Positions 1 to 4,979 of a DNA stretch of 6,227 nt are shown here, piece after piece. Positions within the stretch are counted from its first letter, which is position 1; each line of letters opens with the position of its first letter. The notes beneath the pieces were generated by a model, which saw only the letters and a list, made by a program, of their open reading frames with translations, did no database searches and had not been told where the DNA came from. Position numbers and translations under genes: made by a program. Source of the stretch: Methanoregula sp. (GTDB lineage Archaea > Halobacteriota > Methanomicrobia > Methanomicrobiales > Methanospirillaceae); contig JAKLGN010000035.1 in NCBI GenBank assembly GCA_022710665.1, forward strand, positions 1 to 6,227, in the 5' to 3' direction.

Positions 1-1
1 C

Positions 2-181
2 TGGGTAAAAATATTCAAGCAGGGTCTGGTCGATCCGGATCAGATTTTCGATCGCGATCATGAGCGCGATGAAAAATTATTCGTGCCGGACCCGCTCCAG
101 ATTCCGTGCTACAGGATTTACCGAACCAGGACATTTTCCATCTCTTTCCTGACCGTGCTACACTGTAGCACACACAGTTAA
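2..181 (+). CDS. possible 3' end of an unidentified upstream gene (partial)
   Basis: An open frame enters from the left edge and stops at TAA 179-181, giving about 59 residues. The first 42 or so look protein-like: charged, with a DPDQIFDRDHERDEK stretch and then CYRIYRTR. Their third codon positions are about 60% G/C by hand count, lower than the genes downstream. The last 15 residues look less like protein, and a perfect dyad (155-171) lies inside that part, so the frame may be a decayed gene or chance. I recognise no family, see no domain, and cannot see its start. A chance open frame of this length is quite possible across six frames, hence the low confidence. Confidence 0.25.
   Translation, partial: WVKIFKQGLVDPDQIFDRDHERDEKLFVPDPLQIPCYRIYRTRTFSISFLTVLHCSTHS
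155..171. promoter_or_regulatory. perfect 17-bp inverted repeat, candidate operator
   Basis: The 8-bp arms GTGCTACA and TGTAGCAC are exact reverse complements around one central C. Dyads of this shape are typical of sites bound by dimeric helix-turn-helix regulators. An AT-rich TATA-like run, GTTAAATAC, begins about 6 nt downstream. As RNA it could also fold as a 7-bp stem with a three-base loop. It lies about 290 nt upstream of the first aldolase start, so its target could be another promoter. The regulator is unknown. Confidence 0.4.
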
Positions 182-227
182 ATACAAGCGCTTCAATACA
201 ATAGCATATGCAGGACGAGTGCCACCG

Positions 228-257
228 CATTCATGAGGGTCTTTTCGCCCGTGAATG
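228..257 (+). terminator. bulged hairpin with T-rich tail, possible terminator
   Basis: CATTCA (228-233) pairs with TGAATG (252-257). The stem continues with a T-G wobble, a G-C pair and, after a bulged A, two more G-C pairs, leaving a T-rich loop (239-247). Pyrimidine- and T-rich sequence follows at 258-271. It could end transcription of an upstream unit before the aro promoter. Archaeal termination depends mostly on U-tracts, and this tract is interrupted, so the call is weak. Confidence 0.25.
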
Positions 258-361
258 TCTTTATCTCCCTTAACTCACCCGCCCGCTGCATCAGTGAAAC
301 CGTTTCTGAACAGCTTTCGAACGCAGGGACCGCATGGTCACGCGTTTCTGGCTTTTTTAGC

Positions 362-372
362 TTTTATTATTA
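362..372 (+). promoter_or_regulatory. candidate TATA box for the aro gene block
   Basis: A run of TTTTATTATTA lies in the most AT-rich part of the window, just after a T6 run. Archaeal promoters have a TATA element about 25 nt before the transcription start. That would place the start near 390-398 and give a 5' leader of about 65-70 nt to the GTG at 462. I see no clear BRE purine motif upstream. This is the best-placed promoter candidate for the first gene but rests on composition and spacing only. Confidence 0.35.
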
Positions 373-391
373 TCAGTTTTATTTCTGGTAT

Positions 392-417
392 TGAGTAAGC
401 CCTCTGGTTTGCACTCA
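392..417 (+). promoter_or_regulatory. small hairpin in the presumed 5' leader
   Basis: TGAGT (392-396) pairs with ACTCA (413-417), and AAGC (397-400) pairs with GTTT (407-410) including one G-T wobble. This gives a nine-pair stem with a GC bulge (411-412) and a CCTCTG loop. If transcription starts near 390-395 it would sit at or near the very 5' end of the mRNA, where it could affect stability or translation. No known riboswitch class is recognisable. Confidence 0.25.
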
Positions 418-448
418 GATTCTTGTGTGAATGCAGGGGGTTGTTGTT

Positions 449-452
449 GGAG
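449..452 (+). promoter_or_regulatory. ribosome binding site (GGAG) that decides the GTG start
   Basis: GGAG lies 9 nt before the GTG at 462. It supports 462 over the upstream in-frame TTG codons (423, 441-447, 453). A purine run, AGGGGG at 435-440, could instead serve the TTG codons, but those starts would add residues that the paralogue downstream does not have. Confidence 0.5.
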
Positions 453-461
453 TTGTTACGT

Positions 462-1253
462 GTGAGAGGAAAGGAAATCCGTCTGGAACGAATCATGAAC
501 CGCAATACGAAAAAAACGGTCATCATACCGATGGACCACGGGGTCACGAACGGGCCGATCGCGGGGCTCATCGATATGGGACAGGCCGTGAACCTGGTAG
601 CCGAGGGCGGGGCCAATGCCGTGATCGGGCATGTCGGCCTCGCGCTCCACGGCCATCGGCAGAGCGGGCGGGACGTGGGACTGATCCTGCACCTGTCCGC
701 AAGCACGATGCTCGGGCCGGACCCGAACGAGAAGGTGCTGGTGAACTCAGTGCAGAACGCCCTGAAGATGGGCGCCGACGCGGTCTCGATGCACGTGAAC
801 ATCGGCGCGGAGTCCGAGAGCCGCATGCTGCAGGACCTCGGGAACGTTGCGGTGGAATGCATGGAATGGGGCATGCCGCTCCTTGCGATGATGTACCCGC
901 GGGGCAAGGACATCAAAAAGGCAAACGATCTCGAGCAGGTCAAGCTCGCGGCCCGGGTTGCGGCGGAATTAGGCGCGGATATTGTCAAGACCGTGTATAC
1001 CGGCGACCCGGAGAGCTTCCGCGAAGTCACCCGGGGCTGTCCGGTGCCGGTCGTGGTGGCCGGAGGTTCCAAGACCGATGACCGCACAACACTGGAACTG
1101 ATAGAAGGGGCAATGGCGGGCGGGGCGGCCGGGATCTCGATCGGCCGGAACGCCTTCCAGCACAAGAGCCCGGCGAAGTTCGTCCGGGCAGCGGCCTGTA
1201 TCGTGCATGCGAACAAGAGCGTGGATGAAGCGCTGAAAATTCTCGAGGTGTAA
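462..1253 (+). CDS. aroA': 2-amino-3,7-dideoxy-D-threo-hept-6-ulosonate (ADTH) synthase, DhnA-type class I aldolase
   Basis: First committed enzyme of the archaeal route to 3-dehydroquinate. The family joins L-aspartate semialdehyde to a fragment of 6-deoxy-5-ketofructose 1-phosphate (DKFP) to make ADTH, in the cytoplasm. The protein is a TIM-barrel aldolase of 263 residues, normal length. By alignment from memory with MJ0400, the catalytic set is D25 in PMDHG, Y145 in MMYPRGK, and the Schiff-base lysine K176 in ADIVKT. Phosphate-binding AGG (200-202) and GRN (228-230) are present. GTG 462 is chosen because it makes the N-terminus ([11 protein letters not shown]) match the paralogue that begins 2 nt downstream (MIGKEIRIERI), and because GGAG lies 9 nt before it. 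Oddity: GHVG at 56-59, where the paralogue and MJ0400 have HKG. The same family includes DKFP synthase/fructose-bisphosphate aldolase, so the family is certain and the exact substrate less so. MJ0400-like segments after each catalytic residue favour ADTH synthase. Confidence 0.85.
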   Translation: MRGKEIRLERIMNRNTKKTVIIPMDHGVTNGPIAGLIDMGQAVNLVAEGGANAVIGHVGLALHGHRQSGRDVGLILHLSASTMLGPDPNEKVLVNSVQNALKMGADAVSMHVNIGAESESRMLQDLGNVAVECMEWGMPLLAMMYPRGKDIKKANDLEQVKLAARVAAELGADIVKTVYTGDPESFREVTRGCPVPVVVAGGSKTDDRTTLELIEGAMAGGAAGISIGRNAFQHKSPAKFVRAAACIVHANKSVDEALKILEV

Positions 1254-1255
1254 TC

Positions 1256-2041
1256 ATGATAGGAAAGGAGATCAGGATCGAACGGATCATCAACCGGAAC
1301 ACGGGGAGATCGGTCATCGTGCCGATGGACCACGGGTTCTCGATGGGACAGATTGAGGGACTGCTGGACATGACAAAGGTCATCTCGGAGGTAAGCGACG
1401 GGGGCGCAAACGCGATCATCCTCCACAAGGGGCTCGTCAAGCGCGGGCACCGGAAGCATGGCCGCGATATCGGCCTGTTCATTCACCTCTCGGGATCGAC
1501 CTCGCTCAACCCGGACCCGAACGACAAGGTGCAGGTCTGCACGGTGGAGGAAGCGATCGCGCTCGGCGCCGACGCCGTCTCCATCCATATCAACCTCGGC
1601 TCGCCCAACGAGTCCAAGATGCTCGAAATAGGAGCAAATGTTGCCCGGGACTGCAACCGCTGGGGCATGCCGCTCCTCATCATGTGCTACCCGAGAGGTA
1701 AGGGAATCGACTCCTTCTCGCCGCAGTCAGTCGGCCACGCCGTGAGAGTCGCGGAAGAGCTCGGTGCGGACATGATCAAGACCAACTACCCGGGCAGCCC
1801 CGAGGCGTTCGGGAAGATCGTGAAGGCCTGCTCGGTGCCGGTCTTCATTGCCGGCGGGGAGAAGACCGGCGACCTCGAATCATTAAAAATCATCCGCGAC
1901 TCCGTGAAGGTCGGCGGGGCCGGGGTCTGCGTGGGAAGGAACTCCTTCCAGCGCACGGACACCACGGCCTTTGTCAAAGCCCTCTGCGCCGTTGTCCACG
2001 AGAACGTGGACCCGGAGAAGGCGCTGGGGACGAAGAAGTAA
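1256..2041 (+). CDS. second DhnA-type class I aldolase, ADTH synthase family paralogue (possible DKFP synthase/FBP aldolase)
   Basis: 261-residue TIM-barrel aldolase, paralogous to the gene before it; 36 of the first 60 residues are identical by hand count. It keeps the full catalytic set: D25 in PMDHG, Y145 in MCYPRGK, K175 in ADMIKT, plus AGG (199-201) and GRN (227-229). It therefore should be active. It differs in the loops next to those residues: FSMGQ in place of VTNGP after DHG, NYPGS in place of VYTGD after the lysine, and HKG at 57-59. In M. jannaschii two such paralogues divide the work: MJ1585 makes DKFP from fructose 1,6-bisphosphate and methylglyoxal, and MJ0400 makes ADTH. This copy may be the DKFP-forming partner or a diverged second ADTH synthase; automatic annotation will probably call it ADTH synthase. 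ATG 1256 has GAGGTG at 1245-1250 and lies 2 nt after the previous stop, so the two are co-transcribed. Confidence 0.8.
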   Translation: MIGKEIRIERIINRNTGRSVIVPMDHGFSMGQIEGLLDMTKVISEVSDGGANAIILHKGLVKRGHRKHGRDIGLFIHLSGSTSLNPDPNDKVQVCTVEEAIALGADAVSIHINLGSPNESKMLEIGANVARDCNRWGMPLLIMCYPRGKGIDSFSPQSVGHAVRVAEELGADMIKTNYPGSPEAFGKIVKACSVPVFIAGGEKTGDLESLKIIRDSVKVGGAGVCVGRNSFQRTDTTAFVKALCAVVHENVDPEKALGTKK

Positions 2042-2120
2042 CCGGTGGATCATGAAGCACGATACGGGCAGAAGCATGATGACGAAAAAACGGATCCGGG
2101 GAAAACCGGAAGTGACAATG

Positions 2121-2140
2121 ATGGGGGTTGAGACCCCCAT
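2121..2140 (+). repeat. perfect 8-bp stem-loop
   Basis: ATGGGGGT (2121-2128) and ACCCCCAT (2133-2140) are exact complements around a TGAG loop. The stem is GC-rich and stable but is not followed by a T-run, so it is not a standard terminator. It lies 80 nt after the stop of the second aldolase. It could stabilise the 3' end of the upstream message, slow transcription, or be part of a repeat element. Confidence 0.5.
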
Positions 2141-2244
2141 GCCCATGGTTGCGATGGACGCCGCCTCCCCCGACGGGGCGCCCCCGCGGCGGATCAGGAC
2201 GGCTTGGGATAATTTTGTCCAGCGATTGGGATCGAACCGCCTTG

Positions 2245-2278
2245 CCCCGCCGTGCCTCGGAAAGGCCCTGAGGCGGGG
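2245..2278 (+). repeat. GC-rich inverted repeat with alternative pairings
   Basis: CCCCGCC (2245-2251) pairs with GGCGGGG (2272-2278) around a 20-nt loop. Inside, CCTC (2255-2258) can pair with GAGG (2270-2273), which competes for part of the same arm. Mutually exclusive pairings are what an attenuator or switch would need, but GC-rich sequence makes such pairs by chance, so this is only structural potential. Confidence 0.35.
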
Positions 2279-2302
2279 AGCCTTCGTTGGATTTCCGAGT
2301 TC

Positions 2303-2315
2303 TGAACATTGTTCA
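2303..2315. promoter_or_regulatory. 13-bp inverted repeat, possible operator
   Basis: TGAACA and TGTTCA are perfect complements around one central T, 62 nt before the aroB' start. It has the same one-base-centre design and ACA-N-TGT core as the 17-bp dyad at 155-171. One or two perfect dyads of this size are expected by chance in a window this long, and a similar 11-bp one (5902-5912) lies inside aroA, so the site is weak on its own. Confidence 0.2.
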
Positions 2316-2366
2316 AACCCAGCCCGGTTCATGAGCATTTCCCCTGAGAGAAAACAACAGCAGAAC

Positions 2367-2370
2367 GGAG
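2367..2370 (+). promoter_or_regulatory. ribosome binding site for aroB' (GGAG)
   Basis: GGAG lies 7 nt before the ATG at 2378 in an A-rich context. It gives aroB' its own translation start despite the long gap from the upstream genes. Confidence 0.6.
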
Positions 2371-2377
2371 CAAGAAT

Positions 2378-3364
2378 ATGAAACAGTTCTGGGTCGACAT
2401 CAGACCATGGAACAAGGAGATCGCGACAACGGCGATCGAGAGCGGCGCCGATGCAATCGTTGTTGACCGGGCCGAAGATGTCCGGCGGCTGGGCAGGATC
2501 ACCACGGTCGCCCCCGATGGAGATATCAAGCCCGGAAAAGACGTTGTCGAGTGCACGATCACCGACAAGGCGAGCGAGAACAGGGCGGCGGAACAGGGAA
2601 AGCACACGCTCGTCATCGCTGAAACGAGCGACTGGACGGTCATCCCGCTCGAGAACCTTGTTGCCCAGTCCGATAGGATCATCGCGAAAGTAAAGGATGA
2701 GAAAGATGCGCAGATGGCACTCCATGTGCTGGAGAAGGGCACGCACGGCATCCTGCTGAAGACAGACAGCCCGGCGATGGTGAAATCCGTTGCAGCCCTC
2801 CTGAAGTCGCCGGCCGACAGGGTCGGCCTCGTGCCCTTCAAAGTCACGAAGATCCACCCTGTCGGGATGGGCGACCGGGTCTGCGTGGACACCTGCTCCA
2901 TGCTCAGCGACGGCGAGGGCATGCTGATGGGAAACACCTCCTCGGCCATGCTCCTTGTCCATGCCGAGACGCTCGAGAACCCGTACGTGGCCCCCCGCCC
3001 GTTCCGGGTGAACGCCGGGGCGGTCCATGCCTACATCCTTCTGCCGGACGGCAAGACCGCGTACTTATCCGACCTTGCCATTGGCGGCCAGGTCCTGGTC
3101 TCTGATGCTAAAGGTACTGCCCACTCCGCCATTATCGGCCGGACCAAGATCGAGCGCCGGCCCCTGCTGCTCGTGGAAGCGGAGGCCGGAAAAGCGAAGG
3201 TGAGCCTCATCCTCCAGAACGCCGAGACGATCCGGCTCGTGGGCGAAGACGGGAAGGCCATCTCGGTCGTGAACCTCCAGAAAGGCGACACCATCATGGG
3301 CTGCGTACTCGAAGGCGGCAGGCATTTCGGGATAGCCGTCAGAGAGACTATCCGTGAGAAGTGA
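2378..3364 (+). CDS. aroB': 3-dehydroquinate synthase II (NAD-dependent, archaeal AroB')
   Basis: Second step of the archaeal route: NAD-dependent oxidative deamination and cyclisation of ADTH to 3-dehydroquinate (EC 1.4.1.24), with release of ammonia; unrelated to bacterial AroB. 328 residues, the expected full length. The N-terminus MKQFWVDIRPWNKE opens a domain running to about 145. The family hallmark is the C-terminal half: VGMGDRVCVDTCSML (162-176), GEGMLMGNTSSAM (179-191), then PYVAPRPFRVNAGAVHAY (202-219) and YLSDLAIGGQVLV (229-241). I recognise these as conserved in MJ1249-type enzymes but cannot name catalytic residues from them. ATG 2378 is supported by GGAG 7 nt upstream and by the canonical N-terminus. 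It follows the two aldolases after a 336-nt gap and is followed 2 nt later by tyrA. Pairing with an ADTH synthase family gene is itself strong evidence for the role. Confidence 0.95.
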   Translation: MKQFWVDIRPWNKEIATTAIESGADAIVVDRAEDVRRLGRITTVAPDGDIKPGKDVVECTITDKASENRAAEQGKHTLVIAETSDWTVIPLENLVAQSDRIIAKVKDEKDAQMALHVLEKGTHGILLKTDSPAMVKSVAALLKSPADRVGLVPFKVTKIHPVGMGDRVCVDTCSMLSDGEGMLMGNTSSAMLLVHAETLENPYVAPRPFRVNAGAVHAYILLPDGKTAYLSDLAIGGQVLVSDAKGTAHSAIIGRTKIERRPLLLVEAEAGKAKVSLILQNAETIRLVGEDGKAISVVNLQKGDTIMGCVLEGGRHFGIAVRETIREK

Positions 3365-3366
3365 TC

Positions 3367-4191
3367 ATGAAGGCAGGCATCATCGGAGGGACCGGGAAGA
3401 TGGGGCAGTTCTTTGTCCCCGTCTTCGAACGGGCGGGGTACGAGGTGCTGGTCAGCGGGAGGAGTTCTCCGGTCACCAGCGAAGACATTGTGCGGCAGTG
3501 CGAGCTCGTCATCGTCTCCGTCCCCATCCGCAATACCTTCCGGGTCATCAACCGGATCGCCCCGCTCATGAGACCGGGCCAGATGCTCTGCGATTTCACG
3601 TCGCTCAAGGTCAGGCCGGTCGAGGCAATGCTGAAATCAGCGGCAGCGGTGGTCGGGCTGCACCCGATGTTCGGTCCGACCGTTGGCTCGTTGAAAAACC
3701 AGACCATCATTGTCTGCCCGGCGCGGGTGGAGGATGCGGCCCTGCAGAACCTTGTTGCAATCTTTGAAAAAGAAGGCGCCCGGTGTTCCATAACAACACC
3801 GGAAGAACACGACCGGATGATGGCGGTAGTCCAGGGCCTGACGCACTATGTCACGCTCTGCATGGCCGAGAGCATCCGTAAACTTGGCATTGATATTGAA
3901 ACAACGCAGGAGTTCACGAGCCCCGTGTACCAGATCGAACTCTCCCTGATCGGCCGGCTCCTCTCGCAGGACCCGGAGCTCTATGCCGATATTCTCGAAG
4001 AGAATCCCTATGTGCCGGAAGTGCTCGCTGCCTGCAGGGAGTCGGCAGCCGAACTCTCGGCAATCGTGAACAACCGTGATGCCGGCGGGTTCCGGGCATT
4101 TTTTGAAGAGAACACCCGGCACCTCGGCAGTTATTGCACAAAAGGCCAGAAGACAACGGATGCCCTGATTGATTTCATGGTGAATAGATGA
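3367..4191 (+). CDS. tyrA: prephenate dehydrogenase
   Basis: Oxidative decarboxylation of prephenate to 4-hydroxyphenylpyruvate, the tyrosine branch after chorismate mutase. 274 residues: an N-terminal Rossmann domain with GIIGGTGKMG (4-13), then the dimerising helical TyrA domain. HPMFGP (99-104) carries H99, equivalent to the catalytic H197 of E. coli TyrA as I recall it. EHDRMM (147-152), LTH (158-160) and IGRLLSQDPELYAD (195-208) closely follow the E. coli enzyme; R197 should match the prephenate-binding R294. There is no N-terminal chorismate mutase domain and no C-terminal ACT domain, so tyrosine feedback through ACT is not expected. NAD or NADP preference is not settled by what I can see. 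ATG 3367 is preferred to GTG 3361, which would add two residues and overlap the aroB' stop; no strong binding site is seen (GTGAG at 3354-3358 is possible). Overlaps pheA by ATGA. Confidence 0.93.
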   Translation: MKAGIIGGTGKMGQFFVPVFERAGYEVLVSGRSSPVTSEDIVRQCELVIVSVPIRNTFRVINRIAPLMRPGQMLCDFTSLKVRPVEAMLKSAAAVVGLHPMFGPTVGSLKNQTIIVCPARVEDAALQNLVAIFEKEGARCSITTPEEHDRMMAVVQGLTHYVTLCMAESIRKLGIDIETTQEFTSPVYQIELSLIGRLLSQDPELYADILEENPYVPEVLAACRESAAELSAIVNNRDAGGFRAFFEENTRHLGSYCTKGQKTTDALIDFMVNR

Positions 4192-4979
4192 CCACCATCA
4201 CGCTCGGGCCGGAAGGCACCTTCTCCCACGAGGTTGCCCTGAAGATGAAGTGCGAACCGCTGGTCTTTGCCCCGACCATCCACGCGATCATGGCAGCCGT
4301 TGCCCGGGGCGAGGGGGACGGGATCGTCCCCATGGAGAACTCGGAGGCCGGCGGGGTGGGCGAGACCCTGGACGGGCTCCTGAAATACCCGCTCTCCATC
4401 ACCGCAGAGATGTACCTGCCTATCCATCACAACCTTGCGTCCACGGTGCCGCTTGAGGAGATCCGGGTCATCTTTGCCCACCCGCAGACCCACGAGCAGT
4501 GCAGCGACCGGATCGAGGAGTGGGGCATCCCGGTCATCCACACGAGCAGCAATGCGGCAAGCGCACAGGAAGCCCGCAGGGTCCCCAATGCCGGCGCAAT
4601 CCTCTCGTCTGCGGCAGCATCGTTGTACCGCCTGCCGGTCATCGTCTCTTCGGTCGAGAACAATGCCGCCAACACGACCCGGTTTGTAAGGATAGCAAAA
4701 GATCCTGCCCGGGATCCGCGGCCGGAGAAATGCAGCATCCTGATCGACCCGCAGGTGGACCGGGCCGGGCTGCTTTACGACCTGCTCGCGGCATTTGCCA
4801 GGCGCCGGATCAACCTGAGCCGGATAGAATCGCGGCCCTCGAAGCGCGGGATGGGCAGCTATGTCTTCTTCCTCGACTATACCTGGTCCCCCGAAACGCC
4901 TGCGGTCATCAGGGAATTACAGGAGATGACTACGGTGAGGGAACTCGGCTGTTACCGGAAGATCGCGGTGGGCCCATGA
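4188..4979 (+). CDS. pheA: prephenate dehydratase with C-terminal ACT domain
   Basis: Decarboxylating dehydration of prephenate to phenylpyruvate, the phenylalanine branch. 263 residues, usual for a monofunctional enzyme. The catalytic domain (1 to about 170) shows GPEGTFSHEVA (7-17), VPMENSEAGGV (47-57), HPQTHEQC (98-105), TSSNAASAQEA (119-129) and the TRF signature (164-166), whose threonine is essential in the family. An ACT domain follows (about 182-262) with ESRPSKRGMGSYVFFLD (214-230). ESRP is one of the two phenylalanine-binding motifs. The other, usually GAL followed by V or Y, reads GLL here (194-196). Allosteric control by phenylalanine is therefore likely but could be altered. The start ATG overlaps the tyrA stop as ATGA, with GGTGA at 4179-4183 serving as binding site inside tyrA. 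This indicates coupled translation and matched output of the two prephenate branches. Confidence 0.95.
   Translation: MTTITLGPEGTFSHEVALKMKCEPLVFAPTIHAIMAAVARGEGDGIVPMENSEAGGVGETLDGLLKYPLSITAEMYLPIHHNLASTVPLEEIRVIFAHPQTHEQCSDRIEEWGIPVIHTSSNAASAQEARRVPNAGAILSSAAASLYRLPVIVSSVENNAANTTRFVRIAKDPARDPRPEKCSILIDPQVDRAGLLYDLLAAFARRRINLSRIESRPSKRGMGSYVFFLDYTWSPETPAVIRELQEMTTVRELGCYRKIAVGP

Larger units (their letters stand above)
1..461. other. upstream regulatory/intergenic region of the aro block
   Basis: This stretch is clearly more AT-rich than the genes that follow and carries no well-supported complete gene. Besides the partial frame at the left edge, it holds a perfect inverted repeat (155-171), an AT-rich TATA-like run just after it (about 178-185), a bulged hairpin followed by T-rich sequence (228-271), a second and better TATA-like run (about 362-372), and a leader hairpin (392-417) shortly before the first gene. 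The octamer CGTTTCTG occurs twice, at 301-308 and 343-350. The region most likely contains the end of an upstream transcription unit and the promoter plus 5' leader of the aro genes. That division is inferred from layout only. Confidence 0.5.
2042..2377. other. 336-nt GC-rich, palindrome-filled gap before aroB'
   Basis: No convincing gene is seen here, in contrast to spacings of 2 nt or overlaps elsewhere in the block. It holds an 8-bp hairpin (2121-2140), nested GC palindromes (CCGCC 2161-2165 with GGCGG 2188-2192, enclosing a C-run/G-run pair), a longer GC hairpin (CCCCGCC 2245-2251 with GGCGGGG 2272-2278, with a competing CCTC/GAGG pairing inside), and a 13-bp dyad (2303-2315). The only AT-rich patch is ATAATTTT (2209-2216), a weak TATA candidate. 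A reading frame from ATG 2052 to TGA 2381 crosses it and overlaps the aroB' start as ATGA, but its composition is not protein-like. It could be a leader with its own promoter for the second half of the block, an attenuator, or a dispersed repeat. Confidence 0.55.

Noticed and set aside
423..461. Upstream TTG starts for the first aldolase
   Set aside because: They add residues absent from the tandem paralogue; GTG 462 aligns with its start and has GGAG at suitable spacing.
338..1588. 416-codon minus-strand open frame opposite the aldolases
   Set aside because: Antisense shadow caused by high GC3 codon use; the + strand frames carry clear, conserved aldolase motifs.
2222..2245. tRNA T-arm-like sequence on the minus strand (GGTTCGATCCC)
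   Set aside because: The loop resembles a T-loop, but the flanking bases form only two or three of the five stem pairs and no acceptor, D or anticodon arm can be placed.
2052..2381. 109-codon + strand frame across the gap, ending in an ATGA overlap with aroB'
   Set aside because: The overlap looks like operon design, but the predicted protein has a Met/Pro/Arg-rich, low-quality composition with no recognisable domain. It crosses several strong GC palindromes and has no clear binding site at its start. More likely chance in GC-rich DNA; homologues in relatives would change this.
1883..3028. 381-codon minus-strand open frame across the gap and aroB'
   Set aside because: Its sequence is His/Arg/Asp-rich shadow-like translation, and it lies opposite a confidently identified aroB'.
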